Part shown: piece by piece, positions 33,201 to 44,498 of the stretch
Layout of the letters: the number at the start of each line of letters is the position of its first letter
How positions within the stretch are numbered: the stretch's first letter is position 1
Assembly: GCA_963422465.1 (NCBI GenBank)
Contig: OY730173.1
Span: forward strand, 868,001-932,000
Source of the DNA: Lichina pygmaea
Taxonomy: Eukaryota > Ascomycota > Lichinomycetes > Lichinales > Lichinaceae
Length of the DNA: 64,000 nt
Direction of reading: 5' to 3'
Translations under genes and position numbers: made by a program
The notes under the pieces: model-generated
What the model saw: the letters and a program-made list of their open reading frames with translations, nothing else
Database searches by the model: none
Told to the model about the DNA's origin: nothing

Positions 33201-36200
33201 CCGAGCCGACATGAGGTGACGGTGCGACGGCCGAGGACGAGAGCAGAGACAGGAGGAAGTTCGGCCAAGGGACAGCGGAAGAGAGAGAGACAAAGATAGG
33301 GACGGTGAGACAGAGCGACGTGATGCGGCGCGCCGCACCACGTCGCGTGGAGGCGTGGAGGATCAGCGCTTCCCTGCTCCTCCAACGGATGCGGTGCAGC
33401 CGAGGCGAGAGCCTTGTTTGAGACCGAGGATAAAGGCCAGCGCCTGATCCGATGCATGGGCCCAGGCGCGCCGGGGAGCTGACGAGTGGGGACCAATACG
33501 AGGTGCGACGGGCGACGAGGGCATCGTGGACGACGCAAGCTGTCGGCCGTCGGAAGCGACGACGACTCGATCTGCTGGGATGGTGGATCCATGCGGAGAC
33601 CGGGGGGGGGGGGGGGCGGCAATGGTCGGTTTCGATGCCGCCTAGCGTCGACGAATCCAACCGGACCCGCTCACGGTTCCGTATCGGCCTGGCTGCGTCA
33701 CCCAAGGTACGGTTCGGTACGTCCGTACGTCGGTACGCACGAGTGATCGTGTAGGCTCGTCCGGAGGGGCTTGGGCTGTGATGCCAGACGATCGCATCCG
33801 CCAGTCGAGGGCGCGCGTGCGTGCGAGCAGACGCCGGTGTCGTCGCACGCCGCCGCCTTTCGTCCGCGATGACGCTCGGTCGTGGCGGCGTGGGTACGTA
33901 CAGTACGTACGAGTACAGTCCGCACGAACGTCCTTCGGAGCCCTTCTCCTCCTTCTTTGCTTTCGCATCCCGGCCTGCATCGAATCGGTCGGGCACATGA
34001 CCGTGTCGTAGATCCGGACCGCCTCGCCTCGGGCGCGCTCCAGTCCGAGCCCGGAAAGCACTCGTCCTGCGGTCGAGTATTGTCATTTATCCATCGGCGA
34101 GTCGAAAGGATGCTTCCCCTAGCCGGCAAATCAGCTCTGGCACCAGCCCGGACACAGATCTCGTAGGCCAACCTTCCGGATGCGCTTGGACGTGCGTGTG
34201 GCGTGGCAGGGCGACGCTGCCTCGCCGCCATTCGGCCTTCGCCCTTGACCCTCTGCCCTTTGCCGTTCCCCATTCGTCGCATGCACGGATCGATCGGCAT
34301 GCACAATGCCGCGAGGACACCATCCACACTCTCACACACATGGCCCGCCCGTCCGCGACTCAGCCCGACCATGCGGTGTGGCCGAGAGGAAAGTCTCGCA
34401 AGCCGTGGCGTCTCCCCCTCGCTTGAGTCTGGTGGAGGAGGAGGAGGAGGAGGAGGAGGAGCATGACCCAATTCGTATCCGGCGCCGAAGCAAAGGTTCG
34501 AACGTCTCCACATCCGATGCCGTGCCGTACTGTAGCTGTTGTTGTTGCTGCTGTTGCCGCCACCGCAGCCGCCGCCGCCGCCGTCGTCCCGTCGAGAGCG
34601 GCGGTACGTATGTGCTGTAGGAGATTGTACAGCCGTACCGTGATTGCACGAGCCTTCGGTGACCCGGTCCGCCCTTCGTCCCACGATCCTTCTCCGACAC
34701 TGCGAGACCGGTCGTCCTATGGGTCCGCATCGCGTCGGGACCGGCGCGGCACAGAACCCACACGGCTTTAAGACGTCGTAAAAGGGCTCGCGGACGGACC
34801 GGGCTGGGGAGGCCAGCGCGGCCAGGTCGCATACATCGCCTGGGACCGAGCTGGACCCCGTCCTCGCCGTCTCCGGTCCGATCCAGGCGCACCGAAGCCC
34901 CTGTTAGCTGCTCCTTCGCGACGCCGTCGAGCCAAGGCCCATCGCCGTCCCCTGGCCCCCCTCGGACACGCTCGACGGCCAGCGTTCGAATCGGGCGGGG
35001 AGAGGGCGAACGAAGCTGCGGGCTCACTTCTGCGAGCCGCGTCGGAGGGGGCCGCCAGAACGGCAAAGGTGCCCTCTGCTCCAGAAGAAGAAACGGCAGA
35101 TAAAGAAAGGAAAGACAGTGCTAGAAGCGTTGAAGGAACATGGGACCGGCGCGACCTGCCTTCGTAATACGTCCCGTGCTACGAACAGGCCAGCGGCGCC
35201 CCATCTCCGAACAGGGAGGTGTTCGGGGACGACGACAAGGGGGAGCGAGGGCTAGACGGCGCGAGGCATTGCTTGCCTCTGCCCCCTCCCAGCGTTGGGG
35301 CCGAAACAATGACGGCAGCCAACAGGCAGACGGAGACGGAGACGCACACGCACACGCACACGCACACGCACACGCACGCGCACTCTGCACAAGCAGTCTC
35401 AGAGCAGGCGAAAAGCATAGCGGACCTCCGTACGTACTGGATAGCACCTACATACGTACCGAGAGACGGTCAAGCGAGCGGCCAAGGGAGTCAGGGAGAA
35501 GGCCGCCCCGATGTGCGCATGGACGTCCCTATGCCGTCCCGTAATGGGTGCGACCTGGCGTCGTCGGTACCGTACGAAGTACAGACGTAGTGTCTCTTGT
35601 TCGTCGACGGACGTAAACCCACCAAATCCACTACCCCCCCCCCTCCCCCCAAACCCAACCCAAATCTTACTCAAGCGCTTGCCCCCCGTGCCCCCTAAGC
35701 TTCCATTCCTTCTCCCTCACCTCTCTGACCTCGCTCGCTGCTGTTTCGTCGAGGTGGACTTCGACAATGCGGCATCAGCATCCCCCCCCCCCCTCCCCTC
35801 TCCCCGGGCCCCGGCTAGCGCCACCGCTGTCGCTGCCGGACCCGGGCTCGCCGGGCTGGAGCTGGCTCGACGTGGTGTGCGTGCGACGATAGAGAATAAG
35901 AAAGCCGCCAACGCGGTGGGTCGGCGACGGAGACGATGGGAGGAAACTCTCTGTGGCCCCGTCATATTCTTGGCTTGGAACACCCCCCCCCCCCCCCCCC
36001 CCCCCGGACCGCCGCGGCTGATCCGAAAGCCATCAGGCTTCGGCTTGTCGCCGGTGACCGCGGATCATCGATGATGCCGATGCTGATGCTGGCCAAGGAG
36101 ATGGTGGTGGTGGTGGCTCGACGTCTCGTCTCGTGAAGTCTGTCTCCTGTCCTCGTCAGCCCTTACGCACTCTTCCCGTCGTCGACCTACAAAACATCGC

Positions 36201-36269
36201 GACGATCCCGCCTTCTCGGTCGGTTGGCTCCTCTCGCCCTCGAGCTCTCTCGTCCGTCCGTCGGCTACC
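30221..36269. other. About 6 kb without a convincing gene, upstream of the Gln/Asp-rich gene
   Basis: Long open frames on several strands overlap freely and give only Arg/Pro/Ser-rich sequence without motifs. An AT-richer island at about 30930-31420 recalls the one at 26840. Noted elements: G22 at 32826-32847, G15 at 33602-33616, GGA repeats at 34431-34460, an AC repeat at 35344-35376, C23 at 35983-36005, and many GTAC/CGTACG palindromes. It may be a long regulatory or untranslated region for the gene at 36270. Confidence 0.5.
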
Positions 36270-36877
36270 ATGGACCGTTCGTGGCCTCGGATGCCCGTCG
36301 TGCCCCGGCATCGACAGCCGGCGACGGCGCCGCAGCAGGCCTCGCTGGCGGCGCTGGGATGGGACGGCCCCTTCGGACAGATGGACACTTCCACGCACCC
36401 TGCTCACCATGGCACCGGTCGATGGCCGGATCTCGCGTCGGCGGGGCCCGTCAGGCCGTCGGTGCGGTCGACCCGCGTCACGAAGCCGCCGAGCGCCGGC
36501 AACAGCCCCAAGACCTCCGTCGCGAGGCCCGGCAGGCGTAGGACGACGTTGACGTCGACCTGGGGCCCCGCGACGGCGGCCGCCGGCCCCGCCTTCGCCG
36601 CTCCTTGGCCGTTCGAGAGGGCCGATTCGCACCCACGAGACCCAAGCTGGCCGACGAGGGCGACGCAAGGCCACCCGCAGAAGCTGGCGTACTCGGCTCG
36701 ACCCATCACCTGGCATCCGACGTCCGACCCTGCCACGGCTGCCTCCGGCTCGAGCCCGCAATGGCCTCGACAGCTACAGCTACAGCTACAGCAACGGCAA
36801 CAGCTACAGCTACAGCTACAGCAACAGCAACAGCAACAGCAACAGCTACAGCAACAGCTACAGCAACAGCAACGGCT

Positions 36878-36923
<46 letters not shown>

Positions 36924-37433
36924 AAGCAGCAACAGCAGCAACAGCAGCGACAGCAGCGACAGCAGCATCAGCAGCTACCGGTTCGGGACACGGCCGCCTG
37001 GACGCAGAATTGGGTGTTGGACGGTGCGATGCCCTCCATGGAGCCGTCGACGCCGTCGCTCTACGCAGCCTCCGAGACGGCTTCGCCTTCGTTTTCGGCT
37101 TTGGACGGCCAGGACTGGCATGCGCCCTCCGTCTACGGTTCGACCGTGGCCGACCCATCCTCCATGGCCTTCTACGCCGGCCTGCCCTACGTCGACTCTC
37201 AACCGCCAAAGCTCAGCCTCGCCATCCCGGACCACGCCGCCGTGGACTTGCCCGACGCCTATGCCATGTCGGCCGCGGAGCCGTCTGGCCTCTCGTCCTT
37301 GCACTTCCTCGCCTCGGCAGTCTCACCGGGGCCGGCGTCGTTCCTACCGATCCAGCGGCCCGATCTTCCCGCCGAACGGGGCTCTTCCGCCACCTATCCC
37401 GAAGCTCCGTCGTCGCCGTCGTCTTCGTCGCTG

Positions 37434-37513
<80 letters not shown>

Positions 37514-37955
37514 TGACGACGATGACGACGATGAAAATGGCGGCGAAGAGCTCGTCGGGATGGGTCTCTACGACGACTCCGTCCCGTCCCTGGGTCCCGC
37601 CCGCCGCAATGCGAATGGCTCGTCGACGGAGGGTGTCCAGCGTGCGGCTCGTAACGTCGCCGGCAAAGGCTTGAAGCTCGAGGAGCGCTGGGACCCGCCC
37701 GAGGAGGAGGAAACAGATTGTGACGACGAACTCCGCCGAGGCTCGAACGCGTCGGAGAGCGTCGTCTCGGCGAACCTTTCGAGCCACACGACGTCGAACA
37801 TGCCCAACTTGTCCGCCGCCGGTTCGTTTCTGCTCGACGACGGCGACTGGTCGCTGTGGGACCCAGCCGCGCCGGTCGGCGGCGTCTACAATCTCTCCGG
37901 CGTGTCGTACAACGTCGCGACCAACCCGGTCCCGATGTCGAGTTATCCGTTCTAG
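36270..37955 (+). CDS. Gln/Asp-rich conserved protein of unknown function
   Basis: One exon, 561 residues, with a textbook start context (CTACCATGG). Residues about 165-235 are a Gln-rich tract with Leu interruptions, coded by CAGCTACAG and CAGCAACAG units. Residues about 389-421 are 33 Asp in a row (GAC/GAT, 37434-37532). After it come two blocks, GGEELVGMGLYDDS and GKGLKLEERWDPPEEE. I recall these as recurring in uncharacterised proteins of filamentous ascomycetes. The tail is Ser/Asn-rich. No DNA-binding domain or membrane segment is visible. Gln tract, acidic run and the large upstream region would suit a transcriptional co-regulator, but that is a guess. Confidence 0.8.
36764..36975. repeat. 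CAG/CTA-type coding repeat (Gln tract)
   Basis: Imperfect CARCWACAG units. In this frame they code Gln with Leu; in the next frame they would code Thr-Ala repeats and on the opposite strand Ala-Val repeats. All the alternative long frames here come from the repeat. Confidence 0.9.
37434..37532. repeat. GAC/GAT trinucleotide repeat (33 Asp codons)
   Basis: Thirty-three consecutive Asp codons, pure GAC for most of their length with GAT only toward the 3' end. The near-pure repeat implies it is prone to length change. Confidence 0.95.
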
Positions 37956-38711
37956 CGGGGGAAATCATGGGGCGGTTTTCTCCTTTCGAGCATCTCACGG
38001 CATTTTTTGCATAGCGGTGGTTGAGCAGTCCAGCATTTACTATGGAGCTACGTCTATTTGCATAGGAGGTACTACAAGCATCAATGATATGATTCTCGCA
38101 TCGTGGCGTAAGGTCACGCCGATTTCGAGCTCGGACCAACGGTTGCCGTCTCGAGATCCGAACCGGCGTCCGTCCGACGGCGGTGCAGACGAGTAGGATC
38201 ATGTGACCCCATGATTTATGGATGCACGTGATTGAGCAAAGGCCCATCTTGTACGACAACCGAACGACGGGCAGAGTTTCGTCGACCATCGGACCGGACG
38301 AGAATCGGAGACGCCTATCACGTGCCGATAAGATAAGCGCTTCGACCTCAGCCGTTTGCTTCGGTGCTGGCGAAGGACCGGCGCATCTGCAGCCGCTACC
38401 ACCACCATCGAAGCTGAATGCGTTCGTTGATGGCCCGCAGAGCCATCCCAAACCCGCTACATGTACGTCCGTGCGTGCCACCGAGAGACGGCCGCATGCA
38501 TGTGTCAGCGCTCGACCGCGACAGCGCTCGACCGCGACAGCGCCCGGTCCCGTTTTCTTCTTCTTCTTCTTCTTCTCCTTCTTCTTCGTCGTCTCGGCCG
38601 GACTGGCCATCCGACATCGAGCTCCAGAGCGCGCTGACAGCGGAGACGGACGAGCGGCAACGCTGACGACGGTGACGGCAGTACCACAAGCAGCGCCGTC
38701 TGTCGCGAACC
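37956..38711. other. Intergenic, promoter side of glyoxalase II gene
   Basis: About 750 bases. CACGTG-containing sites near 38224 and 38319, and a CTT repeat at about 38554-38592. No gene seen. Confidence 0.55.
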
Positions 38712-40581
38712 ATGCACATCCGATCCATCCCGATGTGTAAGCGGCAGCCATCCGATTCCGGCCCGTCAGACCGACGGTGCTGCCGTCGGCCGCCGACCGC
38801 ATCCTGCCCGGAGGCTGACCCCTTCCTTCGTCCGACCTGCAGGGAAGGGCCGAAGCAACAACTACGCCTATCTCGTCGTCGACGATCGGTCGCGCGACGC
38901 CGTCGTCATCGACCCGGCCCATCCCGGGGAGTACGTTTGACGTGCCTGCTCCCTTGCCTCGGGCCGGGCTCGCCACCGTCGCGATCGGGACGTTCTCGGG
39001 ACGCGGGCTTGCAGGCCAAAGCTGATGGCCTGACAGGGTCATACCGGTGCTGCAACGCCAGATCGACGCCGGCGAGATCAATCTGACCGGGATCATCAAC
39101 ACCCACCAGTACGGCCGTGTCCCTTTCCGCCTTTTACCTGAGACGATGGGCCCCCCCCCCCCCCCCCCCCCCGGGGAGCTGGAGGGAGCGGACGGAGACG
39201 CGCGGCCGGCTGACCGAAAGCGACAAGCCACGGGGATCACGCCGGCGGCAACGATGAGATGGTACGACGCAGCAGAACCACCGTGGCCGGAGATGGCGCC
39301 GGCGCCGGCACCGGCGTCGGCTGACAAACGGCACGTCGCAGCGCAAACACTTTGGCGATCTGCCCGTCACCGGTGGCGCCGATTGCCAGGCAGTGAGCCA
39401 GACGCCGCGACACGGGGACGAGTTTCCCGTCGGACAAGGTATCACGGCGACGGCTCTGCACACGCCGTGTCACACGCAGGACAGCATCTGCTATCTCTTT
39501 CGCGACGGCGACGATCGAGCTGTTTTCACGGGGGATACCCTGTTCGTCGGCGGTACGGTCCCGTGGCATTGCCGTCCCGTCTCTTTGAGGAAGCTGTCCG
39601 TCAGCCTCATGGTCTCTCAAGTCTGACGGGCGGCGACGGCGGCGGCGGCGGCGACGACGACCAGGCTGTGGCAGGTTCTTCGAGGGCACGGCCGCGGAGA
39701 TGCACCGGGCGCTGAACACGACGCTCGCCGCTCTCCCCGACGATACGAGGGTCTACGTACGTGGCCACCCGACCGGATCGATCTGCCGTCCCAGAGACCC
39801 TTGACGGCGGAGCCATCCCAAGGCTACACCGGACGAGGCCCAGGCAGGCAGCGTTTGCTGACATTTCTTGCTCCACCCTACTCTCACCCTGCTGTAGCCC
39901 GGCCACGAATACACCAAGGCAAACGTCAGGTTTGCCGTGTCCGTATGCCCGGACGAACCGGCCAAGCGTCTCGAAAGGCTCGCCGCGGACGAGGAAGAGA
40001 CGCAGGGCAAGTCGACCATCGGAGATGAAAAGGTCTGTCTGCGTCTGTCCGTCCGTTGGGCTCTGACGGCCGTGGGACTTTTGTACAGACCGCTTCATCT
40101 CTACTCTCGCCCTAGTGACGGAAGCCCCGTCTTACCCATCCGCGCTCGCGCCATTGCACTTTCTTCCCGCCACAGACTCTTCCTTCCGGTCTCTCATCTT
40201 TCCCTCTGGCTCCGCCGGAGGCTAGCCGCTCTTCACGGCTCACTCGGTCTCTCCCCGCGCTGCTCATAGTCCACTCAGCCTCCCCTCGCTGCCCACTACT
40301 CACAGCCCATGGTCCAGGGCCCGCAGCTCAGCCTCTCTCTCCACAATCCACTCAACCTCTTTCTCTCTTCATATTGAATCAGCACCATCGCCCAACCCAA
40401 GTTGTACTCCAACTCCAACTCCAGCATGATCACCCTCCCAAACTAACAAAAGTCAACAATATCACAGAAACACAACCTCTTCATGCGTGTCGACGACAAG
40501 GCCGTTCAAGAAGCCGTGGGCGAGTCCGATCCCGTCAATGTCATGGCTAAGCTGCGCGAGCTGAAGAATAACTTTAGATGA
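38712..40581 (+). CDS. GLO2: Hydroxyacylglutathione hydrolase (glyoxalase II)
   Basis: Metallo-beta-lactamase-fold enzyme that hydrolyses S-lactoylglutathione to lactate and glutathione, ending methylglyoxal detoxification. Eight exons: 38712-38736, 38843-38930, 39037-39108, 39228-39261, 39342-39552, 39665-39756, 39898-40032, 40468-40581, in frame throughout, 256 residues. Motifs: [19 protein letters not shown], the zinc ligands [12 protein letters not shown] (rebuilt across intron 3), [34 protein letters not shown] and [14 protein letters not shown]. It ends [13 protein letters not shown]. Length suits the family; I see no mitochondrial leader. The usual Trp in HHHWDH is Gly here. Five of seven introns start GTACG. 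Intron 3 contains a C22 run and intron 7 is 435 nt. Confidence 0.94.
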
Positions 40582-41932
40582 GAAGTGGAGGAGCTCTTGC
40601 TCATCTGATCTTTTGTTGTTGTTCTTCTTCTTGTTGAAGATTGAGTAGTAAAGAAGAGTCGTGCTTCTTGAAGGTACTGTTGTACAGAACTTTTATTCCC
40701 AGCTGCATACCTAGTTCTTATCTGTTCTGTGGACAGAGGCAGTCACATCACCTCTCTCCCTCTCCCTTCCCTCTACCAGTGAGTTGAGTGCAGTGCAATA
40801 CATCCATCCATCCACCTATTGATCCAGCCATAAACATATTCTCTGTAGATACACATCTACATATATGCAGTACAATACACTACTGCTGATACTCCTGCTG
40901 CTGATCATGATACTTTGCTTCTGAGACTGCTTCTGCTTCTGCTTCTGCCAATAGTACGTCCCGTACTACTTCTGCTTCTGCTGCCAATACTACTGCTGAT
41001 TCTGATGCTACTGCCAACACTGATGCTGATGCTACCCACTGCTGATGACAGGGAACATTGTGTTCTTTATTTGCTGTACGGAGTACTGGTATCTACATCT
41101 GTAGCTCTAGAAAACGAGACTTTCTAGATAAGTACTTGCTAGAGCTCACTAGAGCTTGTTGGACAGCTCGCTTGTTCCCACGGTACACCCGCCTCTCCCA
41201 CACCCTTTGCCCCCCCCCCCCCCCCCCCCCCCTTCTCTCCCAATGCCTCCCAATGCCTCCTCGTCGGTAGTAGCCGAGCCCAGGCATACGTAGTACCTTC
41301 CGTACGTACGTACGTAGTTTTATACGTCACGTACTCGTACTGTGCGTCGGCAAGTGGGGATAGTGCGGCGGTGATGTCATCAGTACGGTACAGTACAGTA
41401 CTTTGTTCAATGCAGTAGAGCTACCGTACCGTCCGCAAACTGTACGAAGTACGTATGTACTCGTACGGTATCCTCGGGCCGGTGAAAGATGACGACGACG
41501 ACGACGACGACGATGATGATGATGATGCTCCTCTGACGATTTACCCACTTACTTTCCCACACGCAGTGCCACTGCGCTTGGGGGACCCAGGCACGCTACA
41601 CATGTAGTGCCTCCGTAGAGCGAAATACGTACCGGTACTTTCTAGAGGCTCTAGTACGTACGTATGTACCGGCACCACCAGCCCTACCGGCGCTACAGTG
41701 TAGATACCCGAACGCCTATCGAGAGTACGTAGACCTCGAGCCTTTCTGCTCCGACTCCCCTCCTCATGTGTGCCTTGTATGCACGAGTACCTCTCCAGAA
41801 CTACGTACTCCGAGTACGCTTCTCGAGTCTTCCTTTGTATACCATACCGTATACGGTGGGGTCACGACGATATCACGACACCTTCACGACGGCTGCAAGG
41901 ACGGAAAGTAATCCGCAGCGGGAGCATCGGCC
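40582..41932. other. Intergenic, rich in GTAC palindromes
   Basis: About 1.35 kb. A CTG/TTCTGC-type repeat at 40880-41045, a C23 run at 41210-41232, clusters of CGTACGTACGTA near 41295-41320 and 41650-41665, and a GAC/GAT repeat at 41487-41526. No gene seen. Confidence 0.6.
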
Positions 41933-42428
41933 ATGTCGACCCAACGGACGCACGACGTCCCCGGCGACCCTGTATCGACCGAGACGGATCTCTTGGCCAA
42001 GGGCGCGGCGATGCTGCAGGTAAGTACGGTGCATTCCGATGTGTGTTTCACTTGACCCAGGGGGTGGGTTGGTCCGGGGTCTGCATTCCGGGGTGCGGGA
42101 TTGGGTGCCTGGGGTGAGGTTTCCTAGGGTGTTCGGGGTGATGGGGGGGGGGGGGGGGGGGGGGGGGTTGGGGTGTTGCTTCGTCGGTAGAGCGAGAGGT
42201 GATCGAGCGTCGTCGAGGAAAGGACTCGGCTGGAACTGTTCTGGGAGGACGGTCGGGCTGATGATCGACCGCTCGACACCGCGCCTGGCATCGTAGGACC
42301 TGAGTCCGGTCAAGGCCATCTGCGCGTACTTCCATGGCATCCACGCCTACGCCGGCGACAACAAGCGGCATGTTGGCTCGCATCACTACTGTCACATCGT
42401 CAACGAGGGTGTGTTTCCAGTTCTCTCC

Positions 42429-42471
<43 letters not shown>

Positions 42472-43339
42472 GGTCGCGCACTTGCCTTGTCCTGCACGTA
42501 TTCCGTCTCTGCAACGGAAGCATGATGCCTTCTCTCCGAACGAACGCCGAGAACATGCGTCGTCATAGCCGTGACTAAAAACCCGTTGGGGGAAACGGAA
42601 ACCAAGAAAAGATATCCGCCAGTGCGTCATCTACGACGGCAACAGCCCCAACTCGCGCCTCATCGGGGTCGAGTACCTGATCTCGGCCAGACTGTGGGAG
42701 ACGCTGGCGCCCGACGAGAAGAAACTGTGGCACAGCCACGTGTTGGAGGTCAAGTCCGGCATGCTCATCATGCCGAGACCCAACGCCGTCCCCCGGGCCG
42801 TCTGGGAGAAGGCCGAGCTGAAAGAGGTCGAGCAGATCGTTGGCATGTACGGGAAAACGTGAGTCGGTCCGACGCAGCAGATGTGGCCGGGGGTGTGAGG
42901 CGTTCACCTGGCCTGACAGAGAGCCGTCAAAGCAAAAGCTAAGCCTCGACGGAGACGACAGATATCACCTGTGGCAGGCCGACCGTGGTGACCCGCTGCC
43001 GCTCGGTGAGCTCCCCCCCTGCAGCAGACGGTGGATAGGATCGACAGGAACATATGCCCGAGGGGCTCCTTCCTCTCCCCCGTCGAACGGGAACATGGCC
43101 TCGAGCAAACGTTCTGACTTGCGTTGCCTCGTCCCTTTGGGACTGCGACACATGCAGGAAAACCCGAGCTCATGCTCTCGTTCACGCCCGACTCGAAGGT
43201 CGACGTCGAAAAGATGCTCGAGGAGCGCGACGAGGAGTTTAACGTTGACCATAGACGTCTGGCTGAGATGCGCAAGGGCATTCCATCACCTGACATCGAT
43301 GCGGAGAGCTGTGCCGATGGAAATTGGCTGCATGACTAG
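41933..43339 (+). CDS. Oil-body-associated protein-like (DUF1264) protein
   Basis: Member of the OBAP/DUF1264 family, known in plants from seed oil bodies and also found in fungi and bacteria. Five exons: 41933-42019, 42297-42408, 42612-42858, 42962-43005, 43158-43339, frame kept, 223 residues. Motifs: ICAYFHGIHAYAGDNKRHVGSHHYCHIVNED, RQCVIYDGNSPNSRLIGVEYLIS, EKKLWHSHVLEVKSGMLIMP and YGKTYHLWQADRGDPLPLG. His and Cys are dense, which suits a metal or redox site, but the fungal role is unknown. Intron 1 (277 nt) holds a G25 run and intron 2 (203 nt) a CT repeat. No signal peptide or membrane segment. Confidence 0.9.
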
Positions 43340-44498
43340 GAAGGACATGGGGACTGCTGGAGTACCGGGATTCATGTCATCAAGGAATGGCCAGAAGAGC
43401 CTACGCATCATAAGATGAAGACGGACATGGCAGCTGGCCTTCACCTCCAACGAGCTTGCCCTCCGACCTCAAGCAATCGCACGATGAAACATGTCCCCCC
43501 GAGGACCTGCCTCCCTTCAACGGAGAACAGAAGGGAGAGAAAGACCACTATACACCGCCGCACCAACCTATAAGTGGTGGGGAGCCATAGCCATCACGAA
43601 AGGACCCTGAGACTGGGAAATCGCTCTTGCTTCTTCTTCCACACTCGGCTCGTCCATTGGTTCAGGATGAGGAGCTCTAGCATATCAGAAGCTTCTGTTC
43701 AGACTGATACCAGTCTCGTAAAGTGGAAAGACAGGGTCGAGAGACGGACTTGGAGACGACATTAGCCAACAGCTGATGACGTGGCACAGGAGCGCATGAT
43801 GCAGTCAAATTGCTAGGACTGAGCGGCCAAGCAGTCCTGGGGAGCTACTACAGAATCTCTGGTCATCATCTGGTTGATGGCTGCGGTACTTCGTAGCGGG
43901 CGGTCGCGGTCGTTCGACGCTCGTCCACAGAGCCAGGGCTCCCCCAAGACAGCACCATCCCACTGTACGGAAGTAGGACGATTCAGAATCGAAAAAAGTC
44001 AACGGAAGCCAGATCGAACAACGTCAGCTTGTCACCACCGCCCCAGGGGCGTACGACGTCAATGAAGACGAGAAGCACAACGTCGTGCCGTCGACAGAAC
44101 AGCCTCCTTTCGCGTCATTACACGTGACAGGGACACCGATTCGTGGAAGCATGGAGTCGAGGGAAGATGTGTTTTTTCAAACGGGGGATCGTGCGGCGTA
44201 CGGAAGTACGTACGTAGGTTTTGTTGATCTCCGCCGGCCGGTTGGCTCGGTCACGTGAACGAACCCGTACCGTATCATGTACGTATGTACTTCCGTACTC
44301 CGTACTTACTCGTACGTACTTTGTACGGAGTTACTCCGTACTGTACGTGCAGGCGACCCTGGACATTATCCACCAGGGCCATGCTAGTGGCGTACATCAA
44401 CATGGCCAACTGACGTCGCTCTTTGACGCTTTCTGTTGCATTCTCTCGCATCTCGGTCCCTGCGTCGGCGCCAAGGACGGCTGAACGGCCCGACTTCA
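43340..44498. other. Intergenic, promoter side of GDA1
   Basis: About 1.16 kb. A dense cluster of GTACTCCGTAC-like palindromes lies at 44195-44350, close to the GDA1 start. A CACGTGA site is near 44253. No gene seen. Confidence 0.6.

Noticed and set aside
32474-34684. Several overlapping open frames of 200-400 codons on the minus strand
   Set aside because: They overlap in different frames, are Arg/Pro/Ser-rich, include homopolymers from G runs and show no domain. Expected from GC-rich noncoding DNA.
36605-37510. Plus-strand frame with Thr-Ala and poly-Arg repeats inside the Gln/Asp-rich gene
   Set aside because: Shifted reading of the CAG and GAC repeats; only the frame from 36270 has a good start context and non-repeat conserved blocks.
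37213-39327. Minus-strand open frame of about 700 codons over the Asp tract and the glyoxalase II exons
   Set aside because: It runs through a microsatellite (poly-Arg) and across several exons of a well-supported gene. No motif seen.
41933-43339. Antisense frames in the DUF1264 gene
   Set aside because: The plus-strand exons restore the complete family pattern over four introns; the antisense frames are shadows.
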